From assembly GCF_009363095.1 (NCBI RefSeq), contig NZ_CP045295.1, positions 6,463,963 through 6,527,962 of the forward strand: a stretch of 64,000 nucleotides of DNA, in the 5' to 3' direction. The translations under genes and the position numbers were made by a program. The notes under the pieces were generated by a model. It did no database searches, was not told where the DNA came from, and was given only the letters and a program-made list of their open reading frames with translations. The first letter of the stretch is position 1; the number at the start of each line of letters is the position of its first letter. Origin of the DNA: Paenibacillus cellulositrophicus. Its GTDB lineage: Bacteria > Bacillota > Bacilli > Paenibacillales > Paenibacillaceae. Below, one piece after another: positions 33,132 through 42,195 of the stretch.

Positions 33132-34316
33132 TTATTCTGGGGCGTTCTCTCCGGCCGTCTCTGCAGTTGCTGCACGGTTTCTGCGCCCGTAAATCCGGTA
33201 CAGTACAATACCGAACAGCGTTCCCGCCAGCGACATGCCGGAAATCGTCAGAAACAGTGTCCTCCCGCCGAATGCCTCATACAGCGCACCGCCTGCAAAG
33301 GAAGCGATAATGCCGGAAACCCCGAAGAACAGCAGCGCCAGCACCGTTTGCCCGGTTGCCCGCCATTCGACTGGAACGATGCGGTACAGGTACTGAATGG
33401 CGGCGGAATAAAACACCGGAAAGGTGAGCAGCTGCAGTAACTGCAGATAGGCGAGGAGATGCGGGTCCTCAATCCAGGCCGATGCGAAAAAGCGTATAAA
33501 GTAAAAAAATCCCGAAAAGGCGATCAGCATCAGCTCGCTGCCTTTGCGAAGCCACCAGAAGCTCAAGGCGAACACAACGATCTCGCTTCCGGCTGCCAGA
33601 AACCAGGCTTGTCCCACCAGGCTGGCCGTCCCGCCCAGCTCCTTGATGTAAACTCCTAAATAAGTATCGTTCATCCGCGCGGGGATCGAACTGATAAAGA
33701 CCAGGATGAGAAAGAGCAAAGTTTCTCTGCTGCTGAGAAAATGCTTCAGGCTGGAAAGGGTGACCGGTTTGCCCGACACCGGAGCGTCCGGCATGAACAG
33801 CGTAATGACAAAGCTGATCAGACCAATGGCCGCAAACAAATACGCCAAGCTGTGCGCGCCGAACGAAGTCATGATATAGCCTGCGAATAATGACATCACT
33901 GCATAGCCAAGCGCCCCATAGGTGCGAAGCGAGCCGTAGCTGATCCCCGCCGATTCCGCGACGCGGAAGTTCAGGCTTTCCGTCAGCGGATCGACCGGCA
34001 TTAGAAAAAAGTAGGTGAGCATGGCAAACAGGATGATCAGGCTGTAAGTGCCGGTATGGTACAGGATAAAGCCGGTCATGATCGCGCAAACGAGAAGGAG
34101 CAGCAGCACTTTCCGGATCGTTTTGGTCCGGTCGCTGATCATCCCCCACAGCGGCTGGGCCACAATCGTGATAAATCCTCCCGTACCGACGATGAAGCCG
34201 ATCTGGGAAGGCGATAGTCCCTGCTCATCAAAATATACGGGGAGAAATGGAATGAAAATGGCCAGCAGGGCGAAAAACAGAAAATTAAACGCTTTAACAG
34301 GAGCGGAAGTTCTCAT
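33132..34316 (-). CDS. MFS transporter, MFS_1-like (phenylpropionate transporter type)
   Basis: 394 residues with about twelve membrane helices. The N-terminal FLFFALLAIFIPFLPVYFDEQGLSPSQIGF and GMISDRTKTIRKV (motif A region) match the HcaT/LacY-related MFS_1-like family. Members carry small aromatic acids or nucleosides with protons; the substrate here is unknown. It is divergent from exoA. No dedicated regulator is adjacent, unlike most of the other transporters in this window. Confidence 0.88.
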   Translation of the reverse strand: MRTSAPVKAFNFLFFALLAIFIPFLPVYFDEQGLSPSQIGFIVGTGGFITIVAQPLWGMISDRTKTIRKVLLLLLVCAIMTGFILYHTGTYSLIILFAMLTYFFLMPVDPLTESLNFRVAESAGISYGSLRTYGALGYAVMSLFAGYIMTSFGAHSLAYLFAAIGLISFVITLFMPDAPVSGKPVTLSSLKHFLSSRETLLFLILVFISSIPARMNDTYLGVYIKELGGTASLVGQAWFLAAGSEIVVFALSFWWLRKGSELMLIAFSGFFYFIRFFASAWIEDPHLLAYLQLLQLLTFPVFYSAAIQYLYRIVPVEWRATGQTVLALLFFGVSGIIASFAGGALYEAFGGRTLFLTISGMSLAGTLFGIVLYRIYGRRNRAATAETAGENAPE

Positions 34317-34473
34317 TGGTACAATAGATCCCTCACGTCATTTTGGAAATAAGTTGAATTGCGTTAGGACATTGTATCATGAATCTATCATTTTCTAAAT
34401 CACCGATTTGTCACGGAAGGGGTGGACGTAGTATGGTAGACTAGAGTTACAGACTTCAACAACAGCGGGGGAA

Positions 34474-35244
34474 ATGATGATTAAATTGGTATCTTGGAAC
34501 GTGAACGGGCTTAGGGCCTGTGTCAATAAAGGTTTTATAGAATATGTAAAGCAAGTGGATGCGGACATCTTCTGCGTGCAGGAGACGAAGCTCCAGGAAG
34601 GGCAGATCTGCCTGGACGGCATGGACGAGTATTACCAATACTGGAACTACGCCGAGAAGAAAGGCTATTCCGGTACCGCCGTCTTTACTAAGCAGAAGCC
34701 GTTGTCCGTGTACTCCGGGCTGGAAGAGGACGTGGAGCCGGAAGGGAGAATCCTTACGCTCGAGTACGAAGGCTTTTACTTGGTCAACGTGTATACGCCC
34801 AACGCGCGCCGCGATCTGTCGAGACTGGATCTCCGGCTGGAATGGGAGGACCGGTTCAGAAGCTACATTCAGCAGCTGGATGCGCGAAAGCCTGTCATCA
34901 TTTGCGGGGATCTAAACGTCGCCCATCAGGAAATCGACCTGAAGAATCCGAAGTCGAACCGTGAAAACTCGGGCTTTACTCCTCAGGAACGCGGCAAAAT
35001 GACTGAACTGCTGAATACGGGGCTGATCGATACGTTTAGACATTTTTACCCGGAGCAGGAAGGCGCCTATACCTGGTGGTCCTACATGCCCAAAATCCGT
35101 GAGCGGAACGTGGGCTGGCGGATCGACTATTTTCTCGTATCGGAACGGCTTGCCCCGTCCCTGATTGACGCCCAGATCGATCATCTGATCCTGGGGAGCG
35201 ATCATTGTCCGGTGAAGCTGCTGATGGACGAAACGAAGCTGTAA
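34474..35244 (+). CDS. exoA: Exodeoxyribonuclease III / AP endonuclease
   Basis: 256 residues of the xth family. Metal and catalytic motifs are KLVSWNVNGLRA, the metal-binding glutamate in CVQETKLQEGQ, GDLNVAHQEIDLKNPKSN, and GSDHCPVKLL near the C-terminus. It is close to B. subtilis ExoA (WNYAEKKGYSGTAVF). It cleaves DNA at abasic sites and removes 3'-blocking groups in base excision repair. GCGGGGGAA precedes two adjacent ATGs (34474 and 34477); the second is better spaced. It is monocistronic. Confidence 0.95.
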   Translation: MMIKLVSWNVNGLRACVNKGFIEYVKQVDADIFCVQETKLQEGQICLDGMDEYYQYWNYAEKKGYSGTAVFTKQKPLSVYSGLEEDVEPEGRILTLEYEGFYLVNVYTPNARRDLSRLDLRLEWEDRFRSYIQQLDARKPVIICGDLNVAHQEIDLKNPKSNRENSGFTPQERGKMTELLNTGLIDTFRHFYPEQEGAYTWWSYMPKIRERNVGWRIDYFLVSERLAPSLIDAQIDHLILGSDHCPVKLLMDETKL

Positions 35245-35370
35245 ACGGTGGATCTTGTCCTTGTAATCCGTCATCCCTTGGCTCACTGCGGCAATCAACA
35301 TGATCAGACATTGCAGCGGTGAGTGAGGGGCATGATCCCACTTTTTAATACCACCCACAAAGATAGGGTG

Positions 35371-35421
35371 TTGACAATCCGGTAAACCGTATGCTAATTT
35401 ATTTCTATAAATTTAGAAATA
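35371..35421 (+). promoter_or_regulatory. arsR promoter with operator copy 1
   Basis: TTGACA (35371-35376), an 18-bp spacer and TAATTT form the promoter. TATTTCTA-N6-TAGAAATA (35400-35421) is a perfect 8-bp dyad beginning at the last base of the -10. The identical dyad recurs at 35740-35761 before the efflux gene. Confidence 0.85.
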
Positions 35422-35446
35422 CGAAATCAGGAAGGAGGAGGGGAAT

Positions 35447-35725
35447 ATGAACGAAGATGTGGAGTCCAAGCAAGCCGTAAAAATATACAAAGCACTGGGC
35501 GAACCGACTCGTTTGAAAGTGGCGATGATCCTTTCCCGGGAAGGTGAAGCCTGCTGTTCCACGCTTGGGACCAAGCTGGAAACTGTAGCGGACTCCACGC
35601 TGTCCCATCATCTGAAGCAGCTGGCAGAGAGCGGTCTGCTGGATTCGCGTAAGGAAGGCACCTTCATTTTCTACTGCCTGAACCGTGAGGTAGCGCAGAA
35701 ATATGCGCCATTTCTGTTGAACTAA
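35447..35725 (+). CDS. ArsR family transcriptional regulator
   Basis: 92 residues with the compact winged helix of ArsR: KALGEPTRLKVAMILSREGEACC, then the recognition region VADSTLSHHLKQLAESGLLDSRKEG. A CC pair at about residue 42-43 is not placed as in the ELCVCDL metal site, so the inducer may be an organic or redox signal and not a metal. GGAGGAGGGG precedes the ATG. Matching dyads before this gene and the next MFS gene show that the pair is one regulatory unit. Confidence 0.93.
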   Translation: MNEDVESKQAVKIYKALGEPTRLKVAMILSREGEACCSTLGTKLETVADSTLSHHLKQLAESGLLDSRKEGTFIFYCLNREVAQKYAPFLLN

Positions 35726-35739
35726 TTTTTTTTGTCCTT

Positions 35740-35761
35740 TATTTCTATGATTGTAGAAATA
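35740..35761 (+). promoter_or_regulatory. ArsR operator copy 2, before the MFS gene
   Basis: TATTTCTA-TGATTG-TAGAAATA has arms identical to the site at 35400-35421 and is followed by the same ACGAAA. It sits 14 bp after the arsR stop and 22 bp before the MFS start. Confidence 0.82.
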
Positions 35762-35783
35762 CGAAAATATTATTCAAAGGAGT

Positions 35784-36965
35784 TTGATTGCATTTATGAC
35801 CAGCACCTGGAAGATTTACATTTTGGCCATTATCAGCTTTTTGGTAGGTACCTCGGAATACATCGTTTCCGGTATTTTGGATAAAATTGCGGATTCGATG
35901 GGCATTACAGTCGTTGCCGCGGGCCAGCTGATTACCGTGTTCTCACTGACATACGCGATCGCTACGCCTGTTCTCATGGCCCTGACGGCAAGGTGGGACC
36001 GTCGCAGGCTGATGATCACGGCCCTTGGCATTTTCGTTGTCGCCAACATCTTGTCGTTCGTGCTGCCCGGATATGAACTGCTGCTGGCGTCACGCATACT
36101 GATGGCGCTTGGTGCGGGGATGGTCGTCGTCACGGCGCTTAGCATCGCCGCCAAAATTGCGCCTGAAGGTAAACAGGCTGGCTCTTTGGCCACCGTCATC
36201 ATGGGCTTTACAGCTTCGCTTATCATCGGTGTGCCGCTCGGAAGAATGGTCGCGGCTGCTTTTGGCTGGAAAGCGGTATTTATCGGGATTGCTCTGCTCG
36301 GCATTGTCGCGATGCTCATCATTTCGGTGACCATCCCGCGGATCCAGGGAGACGCGCATGTGCCCCTTCGGCAGCAGTTTTCTCTTCTGAAAAATCCGAA
36401 AGTTGCGCTGGGCCTGTCTATCAGTTTCTTTTGGCTGGGCGGCTACTCGGTGGCTTACACGTATTTGTCGCCTTATTTGCTTCAAATATCCGGATTGCAG
36501 GAAAGCCTGCTGAGCACGGCCTTGTTAGCTTTTGGTATCGCCAGCCTGGTCGGCTCAAAATTGGGAGGTTTCAGTGCCGATAAGAAAGGGGTGACCTTCA
36601 CCCTATTGAGCGGGATGACTCTTCACGTGATCGCTCTTATTCTGCTCAGTCTAGCCGGCCACTCGGCGTTCGCCGTGTTCGCCATCCTGATCTTGTGGTC
36701 ATTCGCCGCATGGTCGACAGGACCGGCACAGCAGTACAATCTGGTGACGATCAAGCCGGAATCCTCCGGTGTCATGCTGGGGCTTAACCAATCCATGATG
36801 CAGCTGTCCATGGCGGCCGGCGCCGGCATCGGCGGCGTAGTCGTCTCGGGCGTCTCGCTGTCAGCGGTTACTTGGATCGGGGCCGTGGGGGTTCTGGTTG
36901 CGATGCTGGCGCTGCTCGGCTTGAATCAGCTGTCCGCACGGAGAAAGGTTGCAGCGGCGGAATAA
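35784..36965 (+). CDS. DHA1-type MFS efflux transporter (AraJ/YdhP-like)
   Basis: 393 residues with about twelve helices. It carries FLVGTSEYIVSGILDKIADSMGI, typical of the AraJ/YdhP/PbuE group, and the motif A region LTARWDRRRLM. It exports drugs or small metabolites by proton antiport. AAAGGAG lies 5 nt before a TTG at 35784 and 17 nt before the ATG at 35796, so the TTG is the likelier start. It is co-directional with arsR and has its own copy of the ArsR dyad, so it should be derepressed together with the regulator. Confidence 0.9.
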   Translation: MIAFMTSTWKIYILAIISFLVGTSEYIVSGILDKIADSMGITVVAAGQLITVFSLTYAIATPVLMALTARWDRRRLMITALGIFVVANILSFVLPGYELLLASRILMALGAGMVVVTALSIAAKIAPEGKQAGSLATVIMGFTASLIIGVPLGRMVAAAFGWKAVFIGIALLGIVAMLIISVTIPRIQGDAHVPLRQQFSLLKNPKVALGLSISFFWLGGYSVAYTYLSPYLLQISGLQESLLSTALLAFGIASLVGSKLGGFSADKKGVTFTLLSGMTLHVIALILLSLAGHSAFAVFAILILWSFAAWSTGPAQQYNLVTIKPESSGVMLGLNQSMMQLSMAAGAGIGGVVVSGVSLSAVTWIGAVGVLVAMLALLGLNQLSARRKVAAAE

Positions 36966-37022
36966 AGGAACGGGTCTTTCACTCGCATGGAGCAGAGAAA
37001 CTGCGTTCATATCTAAAAAAAG

Positions 37023-37064
37023 AAAGCGGCCAGTCCTCTTTAGGGACTGACCGCTTTTGTTATT
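37023..37064. terminator. Bidirectional intrinsic terminator
   Basis: AAAGCGGCCAGTCC pairs with GGGACTGACCGCTTT, with T/A-rich runs on both sides. It lies between the convergent MFS gene (36965) and the aminopeptidase gene (37066). Confidence 0.88.
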
Positions 37065-37065
37065 T

Positions 37066-38295
37066 TTAAACCCATTTGCCCGCGCGGAACACCGGCTCGA
37101 CGGTGCCGTCCGGCAGTTCACCGTCGATGTCCAATTGGTCCGAACCGATCATGAAATCGACGTGCGTCAGGCTGACGTTGCCGCCTTTGGCGAGCAGCTC
37201 CTCTTTGCTCAGCTTGGTTCCGCCCTCGATATTGACCGGATAGCAGCTTCCAAGCGCGAAATGGCAGGAAGCATTTTCGTCCACGCCCGTATTGTAGAAG
37301 ACACGGATCATGAGCGAAATCGGGGAGTCGTGCGGCACCAGCGCCATCTCGCCGAGGTAGGACGCGCCTTCATCCGTTTCCAGCAGCGATGTCAGGTGCT
37401 CGCGGCCCGAAACGGCGTCGTATTCCGTCACTTTTCCGTCTTTGAAGGTTAACTTGATGCCTTCCACCAGCCGGCCGTTCAGGTTGAGCGGAAGCGTGCT
37501 GGATACCGTTCCATTGACTCCGGTCCGCAGCGGCATCGTGTAGATTTCCTCCGTCGGCATGTTCGCCACAAAATACACGCCGTCCTCCTTCAGATCCCCG
37601 CCGCCGAGCCACAAATGCCCTTCCGGCATCTCGACCCGCAGGTCGGTGCCTGGAGCACGGTAGTGCAGGCTCTTATACCGCTTGTCGTTCATGTACTGCT
37701 GCCGTTTTTTCAGCTCAGCGATATGTTCCCGCCAAGCAGCAACGGGATCCCCGCTGTCGACGCGGTTCATGCGGAATACGGCTTCCCACATAGCCGGGAC
37801 GCGTTCTTCTTCCGGCAAATCGGCGTAAACCTTGTTCGCCCAGGCGCGGGTCGGCGCCTTGATCAGCGACCAGCTGACCTTGTTGCTGCGTACGTAGGCC
37901 TGATACTTCTCGCGGGCCACCGCCGCCGCTTTCACGGCCGTCGATACTTTGGCGGAATCGATGCCGCGGAACAGCTCAGGGTCGGGCACCTTGATGTGCA
38001 GTACCGCGCCGCCGCCTTCGGCGAGCTGCTCCATCATGTCGGCCTGCCACTTCGGATAATAAGCGAAAGAATCTTCAGGCGCTTGTTCATACCGGATGCG
38101 GGTCACCTTCTCGTCGTCCCAATCGACCTGAACGTATTTGGCGCCGGCCTCATAAGCTTTGGACACGATCTGCCGCGTGAAATCTACGGTTTCCAGCGGG
38201 GATTGCACAAGCAGCACCTGGCCGGGCTGGATGTTCACCCCGACCTTGATGACCAGTTCGGCGTATTTCTCCAGCATTTGTTCAAAATGATCCAT
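37066..38295 (-). CDS. M29 family aminopeptidase (AmpS/AmpT-like)
   Basis: 409 residues, the usual length of thermophilic-type M29 metallopeptidases. An N-terminal half resembles AmpS (QMLEKYAELVIKVGVNIQPGQ). The C-terminal metal-binding half has GRLVEGIKLTFKDGKV, NTGVDENASCHFALG and LTHVDFMIGSDQLDIDG, holding the conserved Glu, His and Asp ligands. It is a cytoplasmic aminopeptidase with two divalent metals that removes N-terminal residues from peptides. GGAGGAA lies about 8 nt before the ATG. It is monocistronic. Confidence 0.92.
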   Translation of the reverse strand: MDHFEQMLEKYAELVIKVGVNIQPGQVLLVQSPLETVDFTRQIVSKAYEAGAKYVQVDWDDEKVTRIRYEQAPEDSFAYYPKWQADMMEQLAEGGGAVLHIKVPDPELFRGIDSAKVSTAVKAAAVAREKYQAYVRSNKVSWSLIKAPTRAWANKVYADLPEEERVPAMWEAVFRMNRVDSGDPVAAWREHIAELKKRQQYMNDKRYKSLHYRAPGTDLRVEMPEGHLWLGGGDLKEDGVYFVANMPTEEIYTMPLRTGVNGTVSSTLPLNLNGRLVEGIKLTFKDGKVTEYDAVSGREHLTSLLETDEGASYLGEMALVPHDSPISLMIRVFYNTGVDENASCHFALGSCYPVNIEGGTKLSKEELLAKGGNVSLTHVDFMIGSDQLDIDGELPDGTVEPVFRAGKWV

Positions 38296-38504
38296 GATTC
38301 AAGTTCCTCCATCGTATGTGAAATGGCATTCCTGCCGAGAAAAGAATGTCTGTCTACCAGTGTATCTCTATCCATTTCATTGATGCAAGCTTATCGGGGC
38401 TTCCCGTCTTTTTCGGAAAACTTTTTTGCATGCCTACCCGAGTTTAGGTTTTTTTAAGTTTCGGCTGATATCGTGTTTGTCATATGAAGGAAGGGAGAAT
38501 GGAC

Positions 38505-40088
38505 ATGAACAAAGCGGTAAAAAACGTGCTGATCATTTGCGGATGCGTCATTGTGATCGGCGCGGGGGGGACCTATTTTTATCAAAAAAACGCGAGCGCG
38601 ACGAAAACGGAAACGGCGACCATTACATATGCCGTCGAGAGGGGAGACTTGTCCAAAACGGTAACGTCCTCCGGCAATGTGGAAGCACCCGAATCGGTGA
38701 ACCTGAGTTTCAGCGGAAACTCCAAAGTGACCAAGGTCGACGTAAGCGTCGGGGAAGCGGTGAAAAAGGGACAGCTGCTTGCAGCGATGGATGCAACGGC
38801 GCTGCAAAACGAGCTGCTGTCAGCCCAGGCGAAGTATGACAGTGCAGTGGCGAAGCTGGACAGCATCCAGGCTGGAACGGACTCGGCTACCTTAAGCGAA
38901 CAAAAAGCCCAGGTGTCCAAGGCGGAGTCCGATCTGGAGAACGCCAAGGCGGCGCTTACGAACGCGAAAAAGGCGGCCAATGCATCGTACCTGCAGGCAC
39001 AGGTGGACAAGGCGAAGGCTGCTGTCATCAGCACGCAGGCCAAGCTGGACGAAGCAAAGAAGGGAACGGACCCGTCCCAGATTTTATTCGCTCAAGTCGC
39101 GGCGGATAATGCCCAGAACGCTTATAAACAAGCGGTATCGCAGCAGAGCAATCTGGATCAGCTGAAAGAAGCGGTTACCAATGCCGAATCACAGGTGGAT
39201 AGCGCGTCCCGCGCCTATGATCAGGCGGTTTCGCAGCTGGCCAAGCTGCAGGAAGGGCCGGCTGAAAGCGACGTGGCCAGTGCCAAAGCCGACGTGGCCA
39301 TGGCACTCGCTGCCTTGAACGACGCCAAGGCCAACGCTGCCGGGGCCAAAATTTATGCGCCGTATGACGGGATCATTTCCGCCGTGAACGCCAAGGTCGG
39401 AGAGACGGTTGCCGGCGACGCTGCTTCGGCCATCTCCATGTACTCAACCGGCGGGAGCTTCCGGATTTCGGCCTCCATCGACGATACCGATATCACCGAT
39501 GTGAAGGTCGGCCAGGACGTAAATATAACATTTGACGCGCTCACGGGCATAACGCTGAAAGGCAAGGTCGTGTCCAAGGCGGTGCTCGGGGAAGCGCAGA
39601 CCAGCGGCGTCGTGACGTTCCCGGTCGGCATTGAAATCACGGCGGGTCAAGATAACGCAGACAAGCTGATTCCGGGTATCAGCGCGACGATTGCCATTAT
39701 TACCGACGGTAAGAAGGATGTATTGAAAGTTCCTGATGCGGCGATCAAGTCGTTTGGCGGACGGAAAATTGTCATGATCGACAAAGGCGGCAAAGAGGAG
39801 CAGGTGGAAATTACGACCGGCCTTGATGACGGGGCTAATTCCGAAGTGCTGACCGGATTGTCCGAGGGCGACAAGGTAACCATTACGATGACGACGACAA
39901 AGACGAGCACCGGAACGAGCCAGGGAACCATGGGCGGCTTTGGCGGCATGGGCGGTATGGGCGGCTTCGGAGGCATGAACGGAGGCGGCGAGATGCGGCA
40001 GTTCAACCGCGGCGGCGGAACGGGTGGAACCGGAGGAACTGGCGGAGGCGGAGCACGCAGCGGCGGCATGGGAGGTGGCGGACAGTGA
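38505..40088 (+). CDS. Efflux periplasmic-adaptor-like subunit (MacA/YknX-type) with glycine-rich tail
   Basis: 527 residues from the ATG at 38505, which has GGGAG about 7 nt upstream. There is one N-terminal membrane helix (VLIICGCVIVIGAGGTYFY). A barrel-sandwich/biotinyl-like part split by a long alpha-helical coiled coil follows (about 75-260), then a beta-barrel (KIYAPYDGIISAVNAKVGETV). The last 55 residues are mostly Gly with Met, Phe, Arg and Asn (GGFGGMGGMGG-type). It is the first gene of a three-gene operon resembling yknXYZ/macAB, and its stop overlaps the ATPase GTG. It probably stabilises the exporter and binds its substrate outside the membrane. Confidence 0.92.
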   Translation: MNKAVKNVLIICGCVIVIGAGGTYFYQKNASATKTETATITYAVERGDLSKTVTSSGNVEAPESVNLSFSGNSKVTKVDVSVGEAVKKGQLLAAMDATALQNELLSAQAKYDSAVAKLDSIQAGTDSATLSEQKAQVSKAESDLENAKAALTNAKKAANASYLQAQVDKAKAAVISTQAKLDEAKKGTDPSQILFAQVAADNAQNAYKQAVSQQSNLDQLKEAVTNAESQVDSASRAYDQAVSQLAKLQEGPAESDVASAKADVAMALAALNDAKANAAGAKIYAPYDGIISAVNAKVGETVAGDAASAISMYSTGGSFRISASIDDTDITDVKVGQDVNITFDALTGITLKGKVVSKAVLGEAQTSGVVTFPVGIEITAGQDNADKLIPGISATIAIITDGKKDVLKVPDAAIKSFGGRKIVMIDKGGKEEQVEITTGLDDGANSEVLTGLSEGDKVTITMTTTKTSTGTSQGTMGGFGGMGGMGGFGGMNGGGEMRQFNRGGGTGGTGGTGGGGARSGGMGGGGQ

Positions 40089-40777
40089 TCACCTTTGATC
40101 AAGTGAAGAAGGTCTATGCATCGGGCGAGAACGAGGTCCAGGCGCTGAAGGGCGTCACCCTTCAAATCGATGAGCGCGAGTTTGTTTCCATTATGGGACC
40201 GTCTGGTTCAGGAAAATCGACCATGATGAACGTGATCGGCTGTCTGGATAAACCGACTTCCGGCAAGTACATGCTGGACGGCATCGACATCGGCTCGGCA
40301 TCGGCCAAGCAGCTGTCGGAGGTGCGCAACCGCAAGATCGGTTTCGTCTTTCAAAACTTTAACCTGCTCAAGCGAACCTCTGCCATTGAAAACGTCGAGC
40401 TTCCGATGCTGTATGCGGGCAAAAACAAAAAGGAGCGGCGGGAGAAGGCCGAATACTGCCTTGAGCTGGTCGGCCTGAAGACCCGGATGCATCACAAGCC
40501 GAATGAGCTCTCCGGGGGACAGCAGCAGCGGGTGGCTATTGCCCGCGCCTTGAGCAACGACCCCGCCATTATTTTGGCGGACGAGCCGACGGGCAACCTG
40601 GATACAGCATCATCCGAGGAAATCATGGGCATATTCCGGAGACTGAACGAAAAGGGGCATACGATCGTCATCGTCACCCACGAACCGGACATCGCCGCGC
40701 ATACGAAACGGGTCATTTGGTTTCGCGATGGCTTGATCGAGACGGACCGGCTGAATACGGAGCGTGAGCGGGTATGA
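40085..40777 (+). CDS. ABC transporter ATPase, MacB/LolD/YknY type
   Basis: 230 residues. Walker A is GPSGSGKST near residue 39, the signature LSGGQQQRVAIARAL, and Walker B IILADEPTGNLD with the LolD/MacB-type continuation. A C-terminal H-loop reads VIVTHEPDIA. The GTG start overlaps the adaptor stop (GTGA), and the stop overlaps the permease ATG (ATGA), so all three are translated together. It powers the exporter at the cytoplasmic face. Confidence 0.95.
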   Translation: MITFDQVKKVYASGENEVQALKGVTLQIDEREFVSIMGPSGSGKSTMMNVIGCLDKPTSGKYMLDGIDIGSASAKQLSEVRNRKIGFVFQNFNLLKRTSAIENVELPMLYAGKNKKERREKAEYCLELVGLKTRMHHKPNELSGGQQQRVAIARALSNDPAIILADEPTGNLDTASSEEIMGIFRRLNEKGHTIVIVTHEPDIAAHTKRVIWFRDGLIETDRLNTERERV

Positions 40778-42006
40778 ATGTGGGGGAACTGCTGCGCATT
40801 TCAATCCGAAGCTTACGGTCCAACATGCTGCGCTCCTTCCTGACGATGCTTGGAATCATCATCGGCGTGGCGACCGTCATTGCCATGATTTCCATCGGTC
40901 AGGGAACGAGCAAGCAGGTGACGAGCCAAATCCAAAGCCTGGGATCCAATCTGATCACGGTTACCGCAGGCTCGGGGTCGTCAACCGGCACAGCGGCAGG
41001 AGGCAACCAAGGCGGAAGCACGGGCACACTGAACATTTCGGACGCTGACCCGATTTCCAAAATAGATACCGTGAAGTACGTTGCGCCGGTCTCGCAGGTT
41101 AGCGCGCAGCTGCTGAACGGATCGAACACAGCCTCCGCCACGATCATCGGCTCGACGCCGGGTTATGCCGACATCAAATCGTGGGAGACGGACATCGGAC
41201 GTTTCTTTACCGAGGATGAAGTCAATGACCGGGCAAAGGTCGTGGTCCTTGGCGCAACGACGGCGGAAACGCTATTTGGTGAAGCGGGCTTCGATGCGGT
41301 CGGCAGCATGATCAAAATCAACAACATCCCGTTTCGGGTCATCGGTGTGCTCAAAGCAAAGGGTTCTTCGGGAACGGTTGACCAGGACGACACCGTCATC
41401 GCGCCGATCACGACGATTCAGTCCCGGTTTCAGACCGGGAGCTCCCGGAGCAGTGTCCGGCAAATTTTGGTCGAAGCCAAATCTACCGACGTGATCAACA
41501 GCACCATGGCGCTGATCCAGTATACGATGCGCCAAAGCCATAAACTTGGCGGGGCCGACGATGATTTCAGGGTTCAAAGCCAGGAGGATGTCATGTCCTC
41601 CGCCGAAAGTGTCACCAAAACGCTGACCCTGTTTCTTGGCGGCGTGGCGGCAATATCCCTGTTGGTCGGCGGAATCGGCATCATGAACATCATGCTGGTG
41701 TCCGTTACGGAACGGACACGGGAGATCGGTATCCGGAAGGCGATCGGGGCCAAGGAAGGGACGATTCTATCGCAGTTTCTGTTTGAATCGGTCACCTTGG
41801 CTATCCTGGGCGGTGTGATCGGCGTCATCCTTGGCTTCGGCGGCTCCAAGTTCGTCGGCAAGCTGATGGACGTGACCACCGCGGTGTCCATGAACTCCGT
41901 GCTGCTTGCAGTCGGGTTCTCGGCCTGCATCGGCATCGTATTCGGCGTATTCCCGGCCAGACAGGCCGCGAAGCTGGATCCGATCGAGGCGCTGCGGTAC
42001 GAATAG
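40774..42006 (+). CDS. MacB-type ABC permease (FtsX domain)
   Basis: 410 residues. An N-terminal helix is preceded by SLRSNMLRSFLTMLGIIIGVATVI, the MacB start. A large extracytoplasmic MacB_PCD domain (about 45-280) has a GSGSSTGTAAGGNQGG linker. Three C-terminal helices contain the FtsX core (GGIGIMNIMLVSVTERTREIGIRKAIGA). It ends PARQAAKLDPIEALRYE. MacB-like exporters act by a mechanotransmission cycle to expel peptides or drugs; in Bacillus YknXYZ protects against a toxic peptide. The substrate here is unknown. Confidence 0.94.
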   Translation: MNVGELLRISIRSLRSNMLRSFLTMLGIIIGVATVIAMISIGQGTSKQVTSQIQSLGSNLITVTAGSGSSTGTAAGGNQGGSTGTLNISDADPISKIDTVKYVAPVSQVSAQLLNGSNTASATIIGSTPGYADIKSWETDIGRFFTEDEVNDRAKVVVLGATTAETLFGEAGFDAVGSMIKINNIPFRVIGVLKAKGSSGTVDQDDTVIAPITTIQSRFQTGSSRSSVRQILVEAKSTDVINSTMALIQYTMRQSHKLGGADDDFRVQSQEDVMSSAESVTKTLTLFLGGVAAISLLVGGIGIMNIMLVSVTERTREIGIRKAIGAKEGTILSQFLFESVTLAILGGVIGVILGFGGSKFVGKLMDVTTAVSMNSVLLAVGFSACIGIVFGVFPARQAAKLDPIEALRYE

Positions 42007-42076
42007 GCCGCCATTTGTGACGGACGGATTGATGTGAATCGGTTACCAGCCGACTCATGAACATTACATCTTGGGC

Positions 42077-42122
42077 AGAAAAAAAGGGCATTTCACCGAA
42101 TGATGTTCGGCGGAATGCCCTC
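42077..42122 (-). terminator. Intrinsic terminator after folD
   Basis: On the minus strand GGGCATTCCGCCGAA pairs with TTCGGTGAAATGCCC, followed by seven T. It lies about 75 bp past the folD stop and may also end the macB transcript. Confidence 0.85.
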
Positions 42123-42195
42123 TTGCCATTTATGAAGCCGTTACCCGGCGTATTTGTGATGCCCCTTGGAAAACCTGGCCATACCGATGACTGGT

